Positions 17,094 to 24,888 of a stretch of DNA of 64,000 nucleotides are shown here, piece after piece (position 1 is the first letter of the stretch; every line of letters begins with the position of its first letter). Under the pieces are notes generated by a model, which saw nothing but the letters and a program-made list of their open reading frames with translations, was not told the origin of the DNA and did not search any database. The stretch is from an uncultured Oscillospiraceae bacterium (lineage in GTDB: Bacteria > Bacillota > Clostridia > Oscillospirales > Oscillospiraceae). A program made the translations under genes and the position numbers. Location: positions 1-64,000 of the forward strand of contig CANRLF010000012.1 in the NCBI GenBank assembly GCA_947631395.1, in the 5' to 3' direction.

Positions 17094-17140
17094 ATACCCG
17101 GGACCTGAAATTCCGATTTCAGATCCCGGGTATTTCTGTT
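17094..17140 (+). terminator. Terminator after aquaporin gene
   Basis: An outer 10-bp stem (17094-17103 with 17124-17133) continues into an inner CTGAAAT/ATTTCAG stem, followed by TTCTGTTT. A very similar two-part hairpin sits at 30173-30212. Confidence 0.75.
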
Positions 17141-17234
17141 TCATAAGACATCTGTGTAAACTCCTCCTCACACCCCCGCCCCGGCCCACCTGTGACGTCG
17201 GCCAGCCAAATAAAAATTTTTTTGATTTAGGGTA

Positions 17235-17263
17235 TTGACAAACGCCACCGGGGGTGGTAAACT
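17235..17263 (+). promoter_or_regulatory. Promoter of the feo operon
   Basis: TTGACA (17235-17240), 17-base spacer, TAAACT (17258-17263). The inverted repeat at 17271-17288 lies right at the expected transcription start. Confidence 0.75.
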
Positions 17264-17270
17264 TTCGGAT

Positions 17271-17288
17271 GGTTAGCGAAGGCTAACC
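17271..17288 (+). promoter_or_regulatory. Inverted repeat at feo transcription start (candidate operator)
   Basis: GGTTAGC (17271-17277) and GCTAACC (17282-17288) flank GAAG. The GGTTAG/CTAACC half-sites recall DtxR/IdeR-type iron boxes, but the spacing is wider than the classical 19-bp box. A metal-dependent repressor site is plausible. A leader hairpin is the alternative. Confidence 0.45.
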
Positions 17289-17344
17289 GATTGTTGGCCC
17301 GGGTAGTTAGAGAAAATTAACTTAAATTAGCCGGAGGTAACTAT

Positions 17345-17566
17345 ATGGCTCCACTTACCGTCGCCGAAAACGGCGAGACCTGCACCGTTGTGAAGATCAC
17401 GGGCCGGGACGAGGTCCGTCAGCACCTGGCGGAGCTGGGGTTTGTGGTCGGCACCGACGTGACCGTAGCCAGCCGGATGGGCGGAAGCCTCATCGTGGCC
17501 GTCCGGGACTCCCGGGTGGCGCTGGGACGGGACATGGCGAACCGCGTCATGGTCGATCTGGGGTAA
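17345..17566 (+). CDS. feoA: FeoA-type SH3-like protein 1 (73 aa)
   Basis: A small cytoplasmic FeoA domain covering the whole protein (VVKITGRDEVRQHLAELGFV... then SLIVAVRDSRVALGRDMANRVMV), the SH3-like fold that accompanies the ferrous-iron pump FeoB and is thought to modulate its GTPase domain. GGAGG is seven bases before the ATG. It is the first gene of the operon, followed by a second FeoA and then FeoB. The two FeoA copies are clearly divergent, so they are unlikely to be a recent duplication and may have separate roles. Confidence 0.9.
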   Translation: MAPLTVAENGETCTVVKITGRDEVRQHLAELGFVVGTDVTVASRMGGSLIVAVRDSRVALGRDMANRVMVDLG

Positions 17567-17594
17567 CGCCCCTTAAAAAGAAGGAGGAGATATT

Positions 17595-17816
17595 ATGAAA
17601 ACATTGAAGGACGCCGCCGTGGGCTCCACGGTGACGGTGGCGAAGATCCATGGCGAGGGCGCCCTCAGGCGCCGCATCATGGACATGGGCGTGACAAAGG
17701 GCGTGGAAATATACGTCCGCAAGGTGGCGCCCCTGGGGGACCCAATCGAAGTCACGGTCCGGGACTATGAGCTGAGCATCCGGAAGGGCGACGCTGAGAA
17801 CATAGAGATAGCCTGA
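17595..17816 (+). CDS. feoA: FeoA-type SH3-like protein 2 (73 aa)
   Basis: A second complete FeoA domain (TVTVAKIHGEGALRRRIMDM, then GVTKGVEIYVRKVAPLGDP and IEVTVRDYELSIRKGDA). This copy has the conserved ...RRxxDMGxxxG..., ...APLGDP... and ...LRK-type pattern and looks the more canonical of the pair. AAGGAGG lies seven bases before the start. It sits 28 bases after the first FeoA and 69 bases before feoB. Expected to bind FeoB at the inner membrane face. Confidence 0.93.
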   Translation: MKTLKDAAVGSTVTVAKIHGEGALRRRIMDMGVTKGVEIYVRKVAPLGDPIEVTVRDYELSIRKGDAENIEIA

Positions 17817-17830
17817 TTTTTTGGGCCGCG

Positions 17831-17870
17831 AAGTTAGCTATAATTAATTATTTTTAGAAATACCTAACTT
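17831..17870 (+). promoter_or_regulatory. Inverted repeat before feoB, with TATAAT inside
   Basis: AAGTTAG (17831-17837) and CTAACTT (17864-17870) flank an AT-rich segment holding TATAAT (17839-17844), and the right arm ends just before the feoB AGGAGG. It may be a regulatory hairpin or a metal-repressor site with an internal promoter. No convincing -35 was found. Confidence 0.35.
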
Positions 17871-17885
17871 ATAGGAGGGATACCA

Positions 17886-20129
17886 ATGGACATAAAGATC
17901 GCCCTGGCGGGCAACCCAAACAGCGGCAAGACCACCATGTTCAACGACCTGACGGGATCGAACCAGTACGTGGGCAACTGGCCCGGGGTCACGGTGGAGA
18001 AAAAGGAGGGGCGGCTCCGCGGCCACCGGGACGTGGTGATCCAGGATCTGCCGGGGATATATTCCCTGTCACCGTACACCTTGGAGGAGGTGGTGAGCCG
18101 CAGCTATCTGGTGAACGAGAAGCCCGACGCCATACTCAACATCGTGGACGGCACCAACATCGAGCGCAACCTGTACCTCACCACACAGCTCATTGAGCTG
18201 GGCATACCCGTTGTGGTGGCCCTCAACATGGCCGACCTCGTCCGCAAGAACGGTGACACCGTAGACATCGAAAAGCTCAGCCGGGCACTGGGCTGTCAGG
18301 TCATCGAGACCTCCGCCCTGAAGGGCGAGGGTTCCAGGGAGGCCGCGGAGCTTGCGGTGAAGGCGGCGGCGGAGAAAAAGGCCGTGGAGCTGCCACCCGT
18401 ATTCCAGGGCAGTGTTGAACACGCCATAGCCCACATCGAGGAGTCCATCGAGGGCAAGGTGGACGGACGGTTCCTGCGCTGGTACGCCATAAAGCTGTTC
18501 GAGCGTGACGAAAAGGTCCGGGCGGAGCTGGCCCTTGATAAGGAGCTGTGGAAGCACATAGAGGGCCACATCGCCGACTGCGAGGCGGAGCTGGACGACG
18601 ACGCGGAGAGCATAATCACGAACCAGCGTTACGCGTACATAGCCGGCGTGGTGAAAAGGGCCGTCAGGAAAAAGCGCCAGGGCCAGAAGCTCAGCGTATC
18701 GGACAAGATCGACCGGGTGGTCACGAACCGTATCCTGGCCCTGCCCATCTTCATCGCCATCATCGTCCTCATCTACGCCATCGCCATGGGCCCCTCCCCA
18801 CAGGCGCTCATCGACGGCCCCGACGAAAACGGGGAGCTCGGCGAGTGGGGCATCGGCATCGGCACCTGGGGCACCGACTTTGCCAACGACGTGGTATTTG
18901 GCCAGTGGGTACCGGATCTTATTGACAAGGCGCTTTTGAACGACGCCGGCGAGCCCATCGTGGCGGATTGGCTGTATAGTCTTATCCAGGACGGAATAGT
19001 CGCCGGCGTAGGCGGGGTCCTGGGCTTCGTGCCCCAGATGCTCGTGCTGTTTTTGCTCCTGTCCATCCTTGAGGACGTGGGCTATATGTCCAGGGTCGCA
19101 TTTATAATGGACAGGATATTCAGGCGCTTCGGCCTGTCGGGCAAATCCTTCATCCCCATGCTCGTGGCCACAGGCTGTGGCGTCCCGGGGCTCATGGCCT
19201 CCAGGACCATCGAGCAGGACCGTGACCGGAAGATGACTCTTATGACCACCACCTTCATGCCCTGCGGGGCGAAGCTGCCGATAATCGGCCTCATCGCCGG
19301 GGCCCTCTTCGGCGGTTCGGCGCTTATCGCGGCCTCGGCCTACTTCATCGGCATGGGCTCCATCGTGGTGTCCGGCGTGATGCTCAAAAAATTCAAGGCC
19401 TTCGCCGGTGAGCCCGCCCCCTTCGTCATGGAGCTCCCCCCGTACCACGTGCCCTCCGTGGGCGGCGTCCTTCGGGCCACCTGGGAGCGCGGCTGGTCGT
19501 TCATAAAGCGTGCCGGCACCGTCATAGTCCTCGCCTCCATCGCCGTCTGGTTCCTCCAGTATTTCGGCGTGGAGAATGGCTCCTTCGGGCCGGTGGAGGA
19601 CCAGGATAACTCCCTCATGGCCGCCGTCGGCGGGGCCATCGCCTGGATATTCACTCCCCTCGGCTTTGGCAACTGGCGGGCCGCCGTGGCCTCCATCTCC
19701 GGCCTCGTGGCAAAGGAGAACGTCATCAACACCTTCTCCATCCTCTATCACTTCGCCGGTGAGATAAGCGAGAACGGCGAGGAGATCTGGGGCCTCATCG
19801 CCGCGGATTACACCGCCGTGTCCGCCTTCTCCTTCATGGTCTTTAACCTCCTCTGCGCCCCGTGCTTCGCGGCCATCGGCGCCATAAAGCGGGAGATGAA
19901 CAACTGGAAATGGACCCTGGCGGCCGTGGGGTATATGTGCCTGTGGGCCTATGTGCTTGCCCTCATCATCTACCAGCTCGGCGGCATCATCGGCGGCACC
20001 GTTGGCTTCAATATCTTCACCGTCGTGGCCGTCCTGCTCCTTGCGGGCATACTCTACCTTCTCTTCAGGCCCAACCCCTACGACAAAAACGGCCAGCGCC
20101 TTAAAACCAGGGAGGCCGCCAATGCCTGA
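17886..20129 (+). CDS. feoB: Ferrous iron transporter FeoB (747 aa)
   Basis: The membrane pump for Fe2+ under anoxic conditions. The N-terminal GTPase carries G1 GNPNSGKTT (residues 9-17), G3 DLPG (54-57) and G4 NMAD (114-117). A helical GDI-like domain follows (about 165-275), then the membrane core with two Gate motifs (region around LEDVGYMSRVAFIMDR, CGVPG in the core, and the repeat later in the protein) and a C-terminal hydrophobic end. Length is normal. AGGAGG precedes the ATG. It forms one unit with two upstream feoA genes, and its last codons overlap the small Cys-rich partner. Confidence 0.97.
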   Translation: MDIKIALAGNPNSGKTTMFNDLTGSNQYVGNWPGVTVEKKEGRLRGHRDVVIQDLPGIYSLSPYTLEEVVSRSYLVNEKPDAILNIVDGTNIERNLYLTTQLIELGIPVVVALNMADLVRKNGDTVDIEKLSRALGCQVIETSALKGEGSREAAELAVKAAAEKKAVELPPVFQGSVEHAIAHIEESIEGKVDGRFLRWYAIKLFERDEKVRAELALDKELWKHIEGHIADCEAELDDDAESIITNQRYAYIAGVVKRAVRKKRQGQKLSVSDKIDRVVTNRILALPIFIAIIVLIYAIAMGPSPQALIDGPDENGELGEWGIGIGTWGTDFANDVVFGQWVPDLIDKALLNDAGEPIVADWLYSLIQDGIVAGVGGVLGFVPQMLVLFLLLSILEDVGYMSRVAFIMDRIFRRFGLSGKSFIPMLVATGCGVPGLMASRTIEQDRDRKMTLMTTTFMPCGAKLPIIGLIAGALFGGSALIAASAYFIGMGSIVVSGVMLKKFKAFAGEPAPFVMELPPYHVPSVGGVLRATWERGWSFIKRAGTVIVLASIAVWFLQYFGVENGSFGPVEDQDNSLMAAVGGAIAWIFTPLGFGNWRAAVASISGLVAKENVINTFSILYHFAGEISENGEEIWGLIAADYTAVSAFSFMVFNLLCAPCFAAIGAIKREMNNWKWTLAAVGYMCLWAYVLALIIYQLGGIIGGTVGFNIFTVVAVLLLAGILYLLFRPNPYDKNGQRLKTREAANA

Positions 20130-20307
20130 CACAGTGACCGCTAACCTTATGACAATAATAGTCGCCGCCGCAATCGCCGTGGCAGTGGGTCTCATCATAT
20201 TCAGCATGGTGCGCTCCCACAAAAAAAGCGGCCCCTCCTGCGGCCCCACCTGCAGCTGCTGTCCCCACGCCGGCGCGTGTCATCATCACATAAGCCAGGA
20301 CCGCTGA
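20122..20307 (+). CDS. FeoB-associated Cys-rich membrane protein (61 aa)
   Basis: One N-terminal transmembrane helix (about residues 8-29) followed by a short cytoplasmic tail rich in cysteine and histidine: GPSCGPTCSCCPHAGACHHH. This matches the small FeoB-associated Cys-rich family encoded after feoB in many Firmicutes, possibly an iron-handling helper analogous to FeoC. The ATG (20122) lies inside the last codons of feoB with GGGAGG just upstream, giving translational coupling. Confidence 0.85.
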   Translation: MPDTVTANLMTIIVAAAIAVAVGLIIFSMVRSHKKSGPSCGPTCSCCPHAGACHHHISQDR

Positions 20308-20368
20308 AAAAACTATTCTCTCCCAACCTCCATTTTTTATTCCTTTCACCCGTCAGCGGTCAAAAATA

Positions 20369-20394
20369 AAGGGTCGGTCATAAGACCGGCCCTT
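20369..20394. terminator. Bidirectional terminator between feo and coat genes
   Basis: An 11-bp stem (20369-20379 with 20384-20394, one G-T pair) around ATAA. It is followed by TTTT on the plus strand and by TTTATTTTT on the minus strand, serving both convergent operons. Confidence 0.85.
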
Positions 20395-20404
20395 TTGCCC
20401 TGTT

Positions 20405-20653
20405 TTAGCTTACGCTCGTGAATTTCTGCTTGACCTGATCGATCTTGCTCTGGGGGGCGTTCTCGGTCTGGTACCAGCCCTTCTGGGTCATCTGCTTGTA
20501 GATGTTGTCCTGCATACACAGAGCGTCGGTCAGCGAGTCCTTGAAGGCGCAGTTGACCTTGGGAGTGGAGGACTCGATAGCGCCGTGCATATAGAGGTCG
20601 CACACGCCCTTGGTGGTCAGAAGAATGTTCTCCATGATGGTCTTGTCGTCCAT
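20405..20653 (-). CDS. CotF-like spore coat protein (82 aa)
   Basis: A small helical protein with the spore coat protein F (CotF) pattern: MDDKTIMENILLTTKGVCDL near the start, then MHGAIESSTPKV and FKDSLTDALCMQDNIYKQM. In endospore formers these ferritin-like helical proteins are laid down in the coat. It is the second gene of a two-gene minus-strand unit, 13 bases after its partner. AGGAGGTAAC precedes the ATG. The operon ends at the bidirectional terminator shared with feo. Confidence 0.8.
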   Translation of the reverse strand: MDDKTIMENILLTTKGVCDLYMHGAIESSTPKVNCAFKDSLTDALCMQDNIYKQMTQKGWYQTENAPQSKIDQVKQKFTSVS

Positions 20654-20666
20654 TTTCGTTACCTCC

Positions 20667-20840
20667 TTACACGAGGGCGTAGAACCGGCCGAAGATCTGC
20701 CTGTTCTTGTCCACTAATTGCTGGGCCTGAGCCTTGAGCTGGGGGTCGGTCAGCGTGTTCACCGCGTCCTGGCACTGCTTGGAGAGAAATTCAGCGTGGT
20801 CCAGGGCGTCCTCGATATAGAGCAATTCCTTTGAGCTCAT
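20667..20840 (-). CDS. Small spore coat-associated protein (57 aa)
   Basis: Mostly helical (KELLYIEDALDHAEFLSKQC... then LTDPQLKAQAQQLVDKNRQI), similar in character to half of a CotF-type helical hairpin and to small coat proteins paired with CotF in Clostridia. The ATG at 20840 follows GAGGTG. The longer in-frame extension has no ribosome site. It is probably co-transcribed with, and may associate with, the following CotF-like protein. Confidence 0.7.
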   Translation of the reverse strand: MSSKELLYIEDALDHAEFLSKQCQDAVNTLTDPQLKAQAQQLVDKNRQIFGRFYALV

Positions 20841-20951
20841 TTTTATCACCTCGGGTTTATTTTGCCTCGGATCAACGGTTTTATTCAGCGGACTTGCCCG
20901 CATATTGCCAGAGTCTCAGGAATAAAATCTCAGTGAAAGAGGTGACGGAAT

Positions 20952-21425
20952 ATGAAGATCAATTTTAAAAAGCTTTTTATATGCCTTATCATCCCCCTGG
21001 GCGTCGGGGCCCTGGCGTCGGTGCTTTCCATGTCCGGCATGAGGGGATTTGCGGCCCTCGAAAAGCCCCCGCTTACGCCGCCGGGGTGGCTCTTCCCGGT
21101 TGTCTGGACGGTCCTCTATCTGATGATGGGTCTGGCGTCGTACCTGGTCCTGGAGTCCCGCAAGCCCAAGGAGCACATAGACGCGGCGATGACCGTCTAC
21201 GGCTGCCAGCTTTTAGTCAATTTCTTCTGGCCAATACTCTTTTTCCGCTTTGAGCTGTACCTGTTTTCCTTCTTCTGGCTCGTCGCCCTCTGGGTCCTCA
21301 TCATCGCCACCACGGCAATATTCAGAAAGCTTAATAAGACCGCCGGCCTTTTAATGATCCCCTACCTCCTCTGGGTCACCTTCGCCGGATACCTGAATAT
21401 GGGCATATACCTCCTAAACCCCTGA
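20952..21425 (+). CDS. TspO/MBR-family membrane protein (157 aa)
   Basis: Five transmembrane helices with TspO hallmarks: PPLTPPGWLFPVVWTVLYLMMG in the first loop and second helix, FFWPILFF in the third, and LLWVTFAGYLN in the last. TspO proteins bind porphyrins and are tied to tetrapyrrole or stress responses in bacteria. The molecular role is debated. Length is normal. The ATG follows GAGGTG. It is transcribed alone, diverging from the coat genes. Confidence 0.93.
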   Translation: MKINFKKLFICLIIPLGVGALASVLSMSGMRGFAALEKPPLTPPGWLFPVVWTVLYLMMGLASYLVLESRKPKEHIDAAMTVYGCQLLVNFFWPILFFRFELYLFSFFWLVALWVLIIATTAIFRKLNKTAGLLMIPYLLWVTFAGYLNMGIYLLNP

Positions 21426-21445
21426 CCCCCTCCCACGCGGAAAAG

Positions 21446-21494
21446 GCTCCCCGTTTCACAATGGGGAGCTGTCGAGCAAAGCGAGACTGAGGGG
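21446..21494. repeat. Dispersed intergenic repeat, family A copy 1
   Basis: A GGCTCCCC/GGGGAGC hairpin followed by TGTCG, a GC-paired spacer, and GACTGAGGGG. The same arrangement occurs at 37020-37069 and 37197-37246, always between genes. Confidence 0.65.
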
Positions 21495-21500
21495 TTCTAC

Positions 21501-21625
21501 CCCACGAAAATGTTGCGCCTCACGGCGCGTATTGAAAAGCGGAAGGGTTTTAGAACCCTCCCCTACGGCAATTATAGAAAAATCTCGCAATCACCCCGTA
21601 GGGGCGGGTTCCAAACCCGCCCGCC
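21501..21625. repeat. Dispersed intergenic repeat, family B copy 1
   Basis: The order is ATGTTGCGCCT(CAC)GGCGC, ATTGAA, an AGGGTT/AACCCT hairpin, CCCTACGG, a variable AT-rich centre, CCCGTAGGGG and CGGGTT/AACCCG. The same order is found at 36857-36981. The outer CCCTACGG and CCGTAGGG pair across the variable centre, so the unit can fold as a multi-hairpin structure. Confidence 0.7.
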
Positions 21626-21672
21626 GCCCGTCCCCGCCGCAGACGAAAAAGGCTCCCTTCTCTGAGGGGAGT

Positions 21673-22095
21673 CTACCCGCGCTCCCTCCCGCGCGTGAAG
21701 TCCATCTCAAGCCTCTTCAGTATCTCCGCGTCCGCGGGGCAGAAGTCGTGATCCGGGATCTGTGAGGGCGTTATCCAGGCGAGGGCCGAGTGCTCCAAAA
21801 GCCGCGGCTCGCCGCTTACGATCTCGGCGTTATACAGCGTGAGCTCCACGGTGATGTCCGGGTAGCGGTGGACGAGGCGCATATACACGTCCCGGGGCTC
21901 AACGGTTATGTCCAGCTCCTCCCGGCACTCCCGGATGAGGGCCTGCTCGCCGGTCTCCCCGGCCTCCGCCTTCCCGCCTACGAACTCCCAGAGCAGCCCC
22001 CGGGCCTTGTGGGGCGGCCTTTGGCAGATGAGGAACCTGCCGTCTCTCCATATGAGCGCCGCCGAGACCCTGACCGGCGCGTCGTTTGTGTCCAT
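21673..22095 (-). CDS. NUDIX hydrolase, MutT/8-oxo-dGTPase type (140 aa)
   Basis: A single NUDIX domain with a complete box: GGKAEAGETGEQ, then ALIRECREELDITV, giving the G-x5-E-x7-RE-U-x-EE-x-G-like pattern (the final glycine is replaced by Asp in ELDI). The N-terminal VSAALIWRDGRFLICQRP and LLWEFVGGK resemble MutT/NudG-type enzymes that remove oxidised or unusual nucleotides such as 8-oxo-dGTP. The ATG at 22095 follows CGGAGG. It lies just after the murC terminator on the same strand. Confidence 0.9.
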   Translation of the reverse strand: MDTNDAPVRVSAALIWRDGRFLICQRPPHKARGLLWEFVGGKAEAGETGEQALIRECREELDITVEPRDVYMRLVHRYPDITVELTLYNAEIVSGEPRLLEHSALAWITPSQIPDHDFCPADAEILKRLEMDFTRGRERG

Positions 22096-22119
22096 GGTAC
22101 GTACCTCCGAAAAAATCAA

Positions 22120-22139
22120 CGGGACGCCCGGGCGTCCCG
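22120..22139 (-). terminator. Terminator of murC
   Basis: A 20-bp perfect palindrome. On the minus strand it is followed by TTGATTTTTT. It lies between the murC stop and the NUDIX start. Confidence 0.75.
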
Positions 22140-22144
22140 CTTTT

Positions 22145-23524
22145 TCATTTCTCAACAATATCCTGACAGACCTTGAATATATTTCCCGCACCCACGGTCA
22201 GTACCACGTCGCCCGGCTTGACCTCTGCGATGAGCCGCTTTTCCAGCTCCTCAAAGGTGGGGCAGAACTCAGCCCCGGCCACGTTGGAGGCAAGGTCTGC
22301 GGAGGAGATGCCGATGGTGTTTTTCTCCCTGGCGGCGTATATCTCCGCGAGGAACACCTTATCCGCGCGCCTGAGCTCCGCAACGAAGTCGTCAAACAGG
22401 GCCTTGGTCCTGGAGTAGGTGTGGGGCTGGAAGGCCAGCACCACCCGCCCGTCGGTTATGGACCGCACCGCGTCAAGAAGGGCGTGGAGCTCTCCCGGGT
22501 GGTGGGCGTAATCGTCATAGACCCGCGCCCCGTTCAGCGTCCCCTTGTACTCAAACCGCCTCCCCGCGCCGCGGAAGACCGCCAGGCCCTTCGCCACCGC
22601 CTCACCGGGGATGCCCAGCTCGATTGCCGCCGCCGCGGCGGCCAGGGCGTTCTTCACGTTGTGTACGCCGGGGATGTTGAGCCTTATATGGCAGTAGGTC
22701 CTCATCTTGTACATCACGTCGAACTCGCTGACGCCGTTACTTACCGTGAGGTTCTTCGCGACGATGTCCGCCTCCCGTGAGAAGCCGAAGGTGACCACCC
22801 GACGCCTTATCCCGTCCAGGGCGTCCATGGTGTTCCTGTCGTCCATATTTGCTATGACACAGCCGGTGTAGCTCGGCACCAGCTCCGCGAAGGCCCGGAA
22901 GGACCTCTTCACGTCCTCCAGGTCCTTGAAGAAATCCAGATGGTCCGCGTCAACGTCCAGGATCACGGCGATGGTGGGGGAGAAGCTGAGGAAGGAGTTA
23001 TAATATTCGCAGGACTCCAGCACGATGGTGTCCCCCTTGCCCACCCGGTAGCCGGAGTGCAGGAGCTCCAACGTGCCGCCGATCATTACGGTGGGGTCCA
23101 TATCGGCGGCCATGAGGATGTGTGTGCACATGGACGTGGTCGTGGTCTTGCCGTGGGTGCCTGATATGCACAGGGCGTTTTTGTAGTGGCGCATCAGTAC
23201 GCCCCAGGCCTCGGCCCGCTCAAATACAGGAATGCCGTTGTCCCGGGCGTACTCCACCTCGGGATTGTCGTCGTGGGCCGCCGCGGTTCGTATGACGAAA
23301 GCCGCCCCCAGGACGTTCTCGCTCCTGTGGCCGATGTGTACGGTTATGCCCGCGCGGCGCAGCTCCATGACCGACTCGCTCTCGTTTATGTCCGATCCCG
23401 TCACCGGTACGCCCCGGTCGTGGAGCACCTTCGCCAACGGTGACATGGAGACGCCGCCGATCCCGATAAGGTGACAGTGCCTCTTTTGGTTTATGAAGTT
23501 CTCAAGCTCGGATATTCTGTCCAT
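22145..23524 (-). CDS. murC: UDP-N-acetylmuramate--L-alanine ligase MurC (459 aa)
   Basis: The cytoplasmic enzyme that adds the first amino acid, L-alanine, to UDP-MurNAc in peptidoglycan synthesis. It has the three Mur ligase parts: an N-terminal Rossmann domain (HLIGIGGVSMSPLA), a central ATPase with P-loop SGTHGKTTTTSM, and a C-terminal domain with DDYAHHPGEL and FQPHTYSRT, the diagnostic MurC strings. Normal length. The ATG at 23524 follows GGAG. A longer in-frame start lacks a ribosome site. The divergent cca promoter occupies the upstream region. Confidence 0.96.
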   Translation of the reverse strand: MDRISELENFINQKRHCHLIGIGGVSMSPLAKVLHDRGVPVTGSDINESESVMELRRAGITVHIGHRSENVLGAAFVIRTAAAHDDNPEVEYARDNGIPVFERAEAWGVLMRHYKNALCISGTHGKTTTTSMCTHILMAADMDPTVMIGGTLELLHSGYRVGKGDTIVLESCEYYNSFLSFSPTIAVILDVDADHLDFFKDLEDVKRSFRAFAELVPSYTGCVIANMDDRNTMDALDGIRRRVVTFGFSREADIVAKNLTVSNGVSEFDVMYKMRTYCHIRLNIPGVHNVKNALAAAAAAIELGIPGEAVAKGLAVFRGAGRRFEYKGTLNGARVYDDYAHHPGELHALLDAVRSITDGRVVLAFQPHTYSRTKALFDDFVAELRRADKVFLAEIYAAREKNTIGISSADLASNVAGAEFCPTFEELEKRLIAEVKPGDVVLTVGAGNIFKVCQDIVEK

Positions 23525-23548
23525 AAAAGCTCCGAAATCAAAATCATA

Positions 23549-23577
23549 TTGAATTTTTTGAACCAAGTAATTATAAT
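23549..23577 (+). promoter_or_regulatory. Promoter of cca
   Basis: TTGAAT (23549-23554), 17-base spacer, perfect TATAAT (23572-23577). It reads toward cca. Confidence 0.75.
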
Positions 23578-23644
23578 ACTTTCAGCGAAATATTACAACT
23601 GCTTTTTTGGCTGTTTTTTTATTATTTGCGGGGAGGTGGCTTAT

Positions 23645-24802
23645 ATGCCGGGTTTTCCCGGATTTGTGGCGGACGTGCTGGACGCGTTGGCCTCCTCGGG
23701 ATACGCCGCCTTCGCCGTGGGCGGGTGCGTCAGGGACCTTCTGCTTGGGCGGGAGCCCCACGACTGGGACGTGGCCACCGACGCCACGGACCGGGAGATA
23801 ACGGACATCTTCCCGCGCACCGCCCCCACCGGGGTGAAATACGGCACTGTCACGGTCATAATGCCCGGGGGGCAGGTGGAGGTCACCACTTTCCGCCGGG
23901 ACGGCGCGTACCTGAACGCCAGAAAGCCCGACAGCGTGGAGTTCGTGGGCGACGTCCGTGAGGACCTGGCCCGCAGGGACCTGACCGTAAACGCCATGGC
24001 CATGGACCGGCAGGGGAGTATCATCGACCCCTTCGGCGGCCGGGAGGACCTCGACAGACGCCTGCTCCGGTGCGTCGGCGATCCGGAGAGGCGTTTTTCC
24101 GAGGACGCCCTCAGGATGTTCAGACTCCTGCGCTTCAGCGCGCAGCTTGGCTTTAAGTGCGACGGGGCCGCCCTCGCCGCTGTAAAAAGGCTGGCGCCCC
24201 TGGCCGGGCGCCTCTCCGCCGAGCGCGTAAGGGACGAGCTGATAAAGACCCTGACGTCCCCGGCGCCGGAGGCGGCGGCCCTGATGATAGAATATGGCCT
24301 TCTCTCCGGTTTTATGTCCGAAAACGCCAAAATCATCCCCTGGGAGCGCCTTCGGGCCGTCCCCGGCGACATGCGTCTGCCGGTATTCGCCATCCTCGCC
24401 GGCCGGGCCGGGGCCGTGGAGTCGGCCGAGACCTTACTCACGGCCCTTCGCTGTCCCGCCGCCGACAGACGCCTTGCGCGGGAGGCCGCCGAGATCGGCC
24501 CCGCCTCCGACGGGCTGGCGATACGCCTGGCCCTGGCCACGCGCTCCGACAGGGCCGTGCTCGTCTCCGCCGCCGCGGACGGACATTACGTGCTGGCGAG
24601 GGACCTTCTTAATGCCGGAGCTTTTACGCGTGTGCGGGACCTGGCCGTCACCGGCGAGGACCTGAAGCGCCTTCCCGCGAAGGCCATCGGCCCCACCCTC
24701 CGCGCCCTGGCCCTGGCCGTCACCGCCGGCAAGGTCCCGAACTCCCGCCGGGAGCTTTTGAAGCTGGCCTACGAAAGAAGCGCCGGCTTTCCTCAGAGCT
24801 GA
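23645..24802 (+). CDS. cca: CCA tRNA nucleotidyltransferase (385 aa)
   Basis: A class II (eubacterial) CCA-adding enzyme that builds or repairs the tRNA 3' CCA end. Visible are GGCVRDLLLG followed by HDWDVATDA with the metal-binding D-x-D, the RRD motif (RRDLTVNAMA), and the amino-acid-like template region EDALRMFRLLRFSAQLGF. The C-terminal helical body is alanine-rich and shorter than in E. coli, without an HD phosphohydrolase domain. The ATG at 23645 follows GGGAGG by about eight bases. Single gene with its own promoter and terminator. Confidence 0.93.
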   Translation: MPGFPGFVADVLDALASSGYAAFAVGGCVRDLLLGREPHDWDVATDATDREITDIFPRTAPTGVKYGTVTVIMPGGQVEVTTFRRDGAYLNARKPDSVEFVGDVREDLARRDLTVNAMAMDRQGSIIDPFGGREDLDRRLLRCVGDPERRFSEDALRMFRLLRFSAQLGFKCDGAALAAVKRLAPLAGRLSAERVRDELIKTLTSPAPEAAALMIEYGLLSGFMSENAKIIPWERLRAVPGDMRLPVFAILAGRAGAVESAETLLTALRCPAADRRLAREAAEIGPASDGLAIRLALATRSDRAVLVSAAADGHYVLARDLLNAGAFTRVRDLAVTGEDLKRLPAKAIGPTLRALALAVTAGKVPNSRRELLKLAYERSAGFPQS

Positions 24803-24817
24803 ACATGTCTTATATAT

Positions 24818-24851
24818 AAAAATTGCCGGAATTTTCATTCCGGCAATTTTT
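24818..24851. terminator. Bidirectional terminator between cca and SLH/transglutaminase gene
   Basis: A perfect 15-bp stem (24818-24832 with 24837-24851) around TTTC, A-rich on one side and T-rich on the other, with more T residues downstream. It serves the convergent genes. Confidence 0.9.
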
Positions 24852-24888
24852 CGCTTTTTATCTAAATATCCGCCCGGGTATCTTGGCC

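Noticed and set aside
18069-20249. Long minus-strand open frame opposite feoB
   Set aside because: A shadow of the GC-rich feoB coding frame. Its sequence is low-complexity and rich in His, Gly and Asp.
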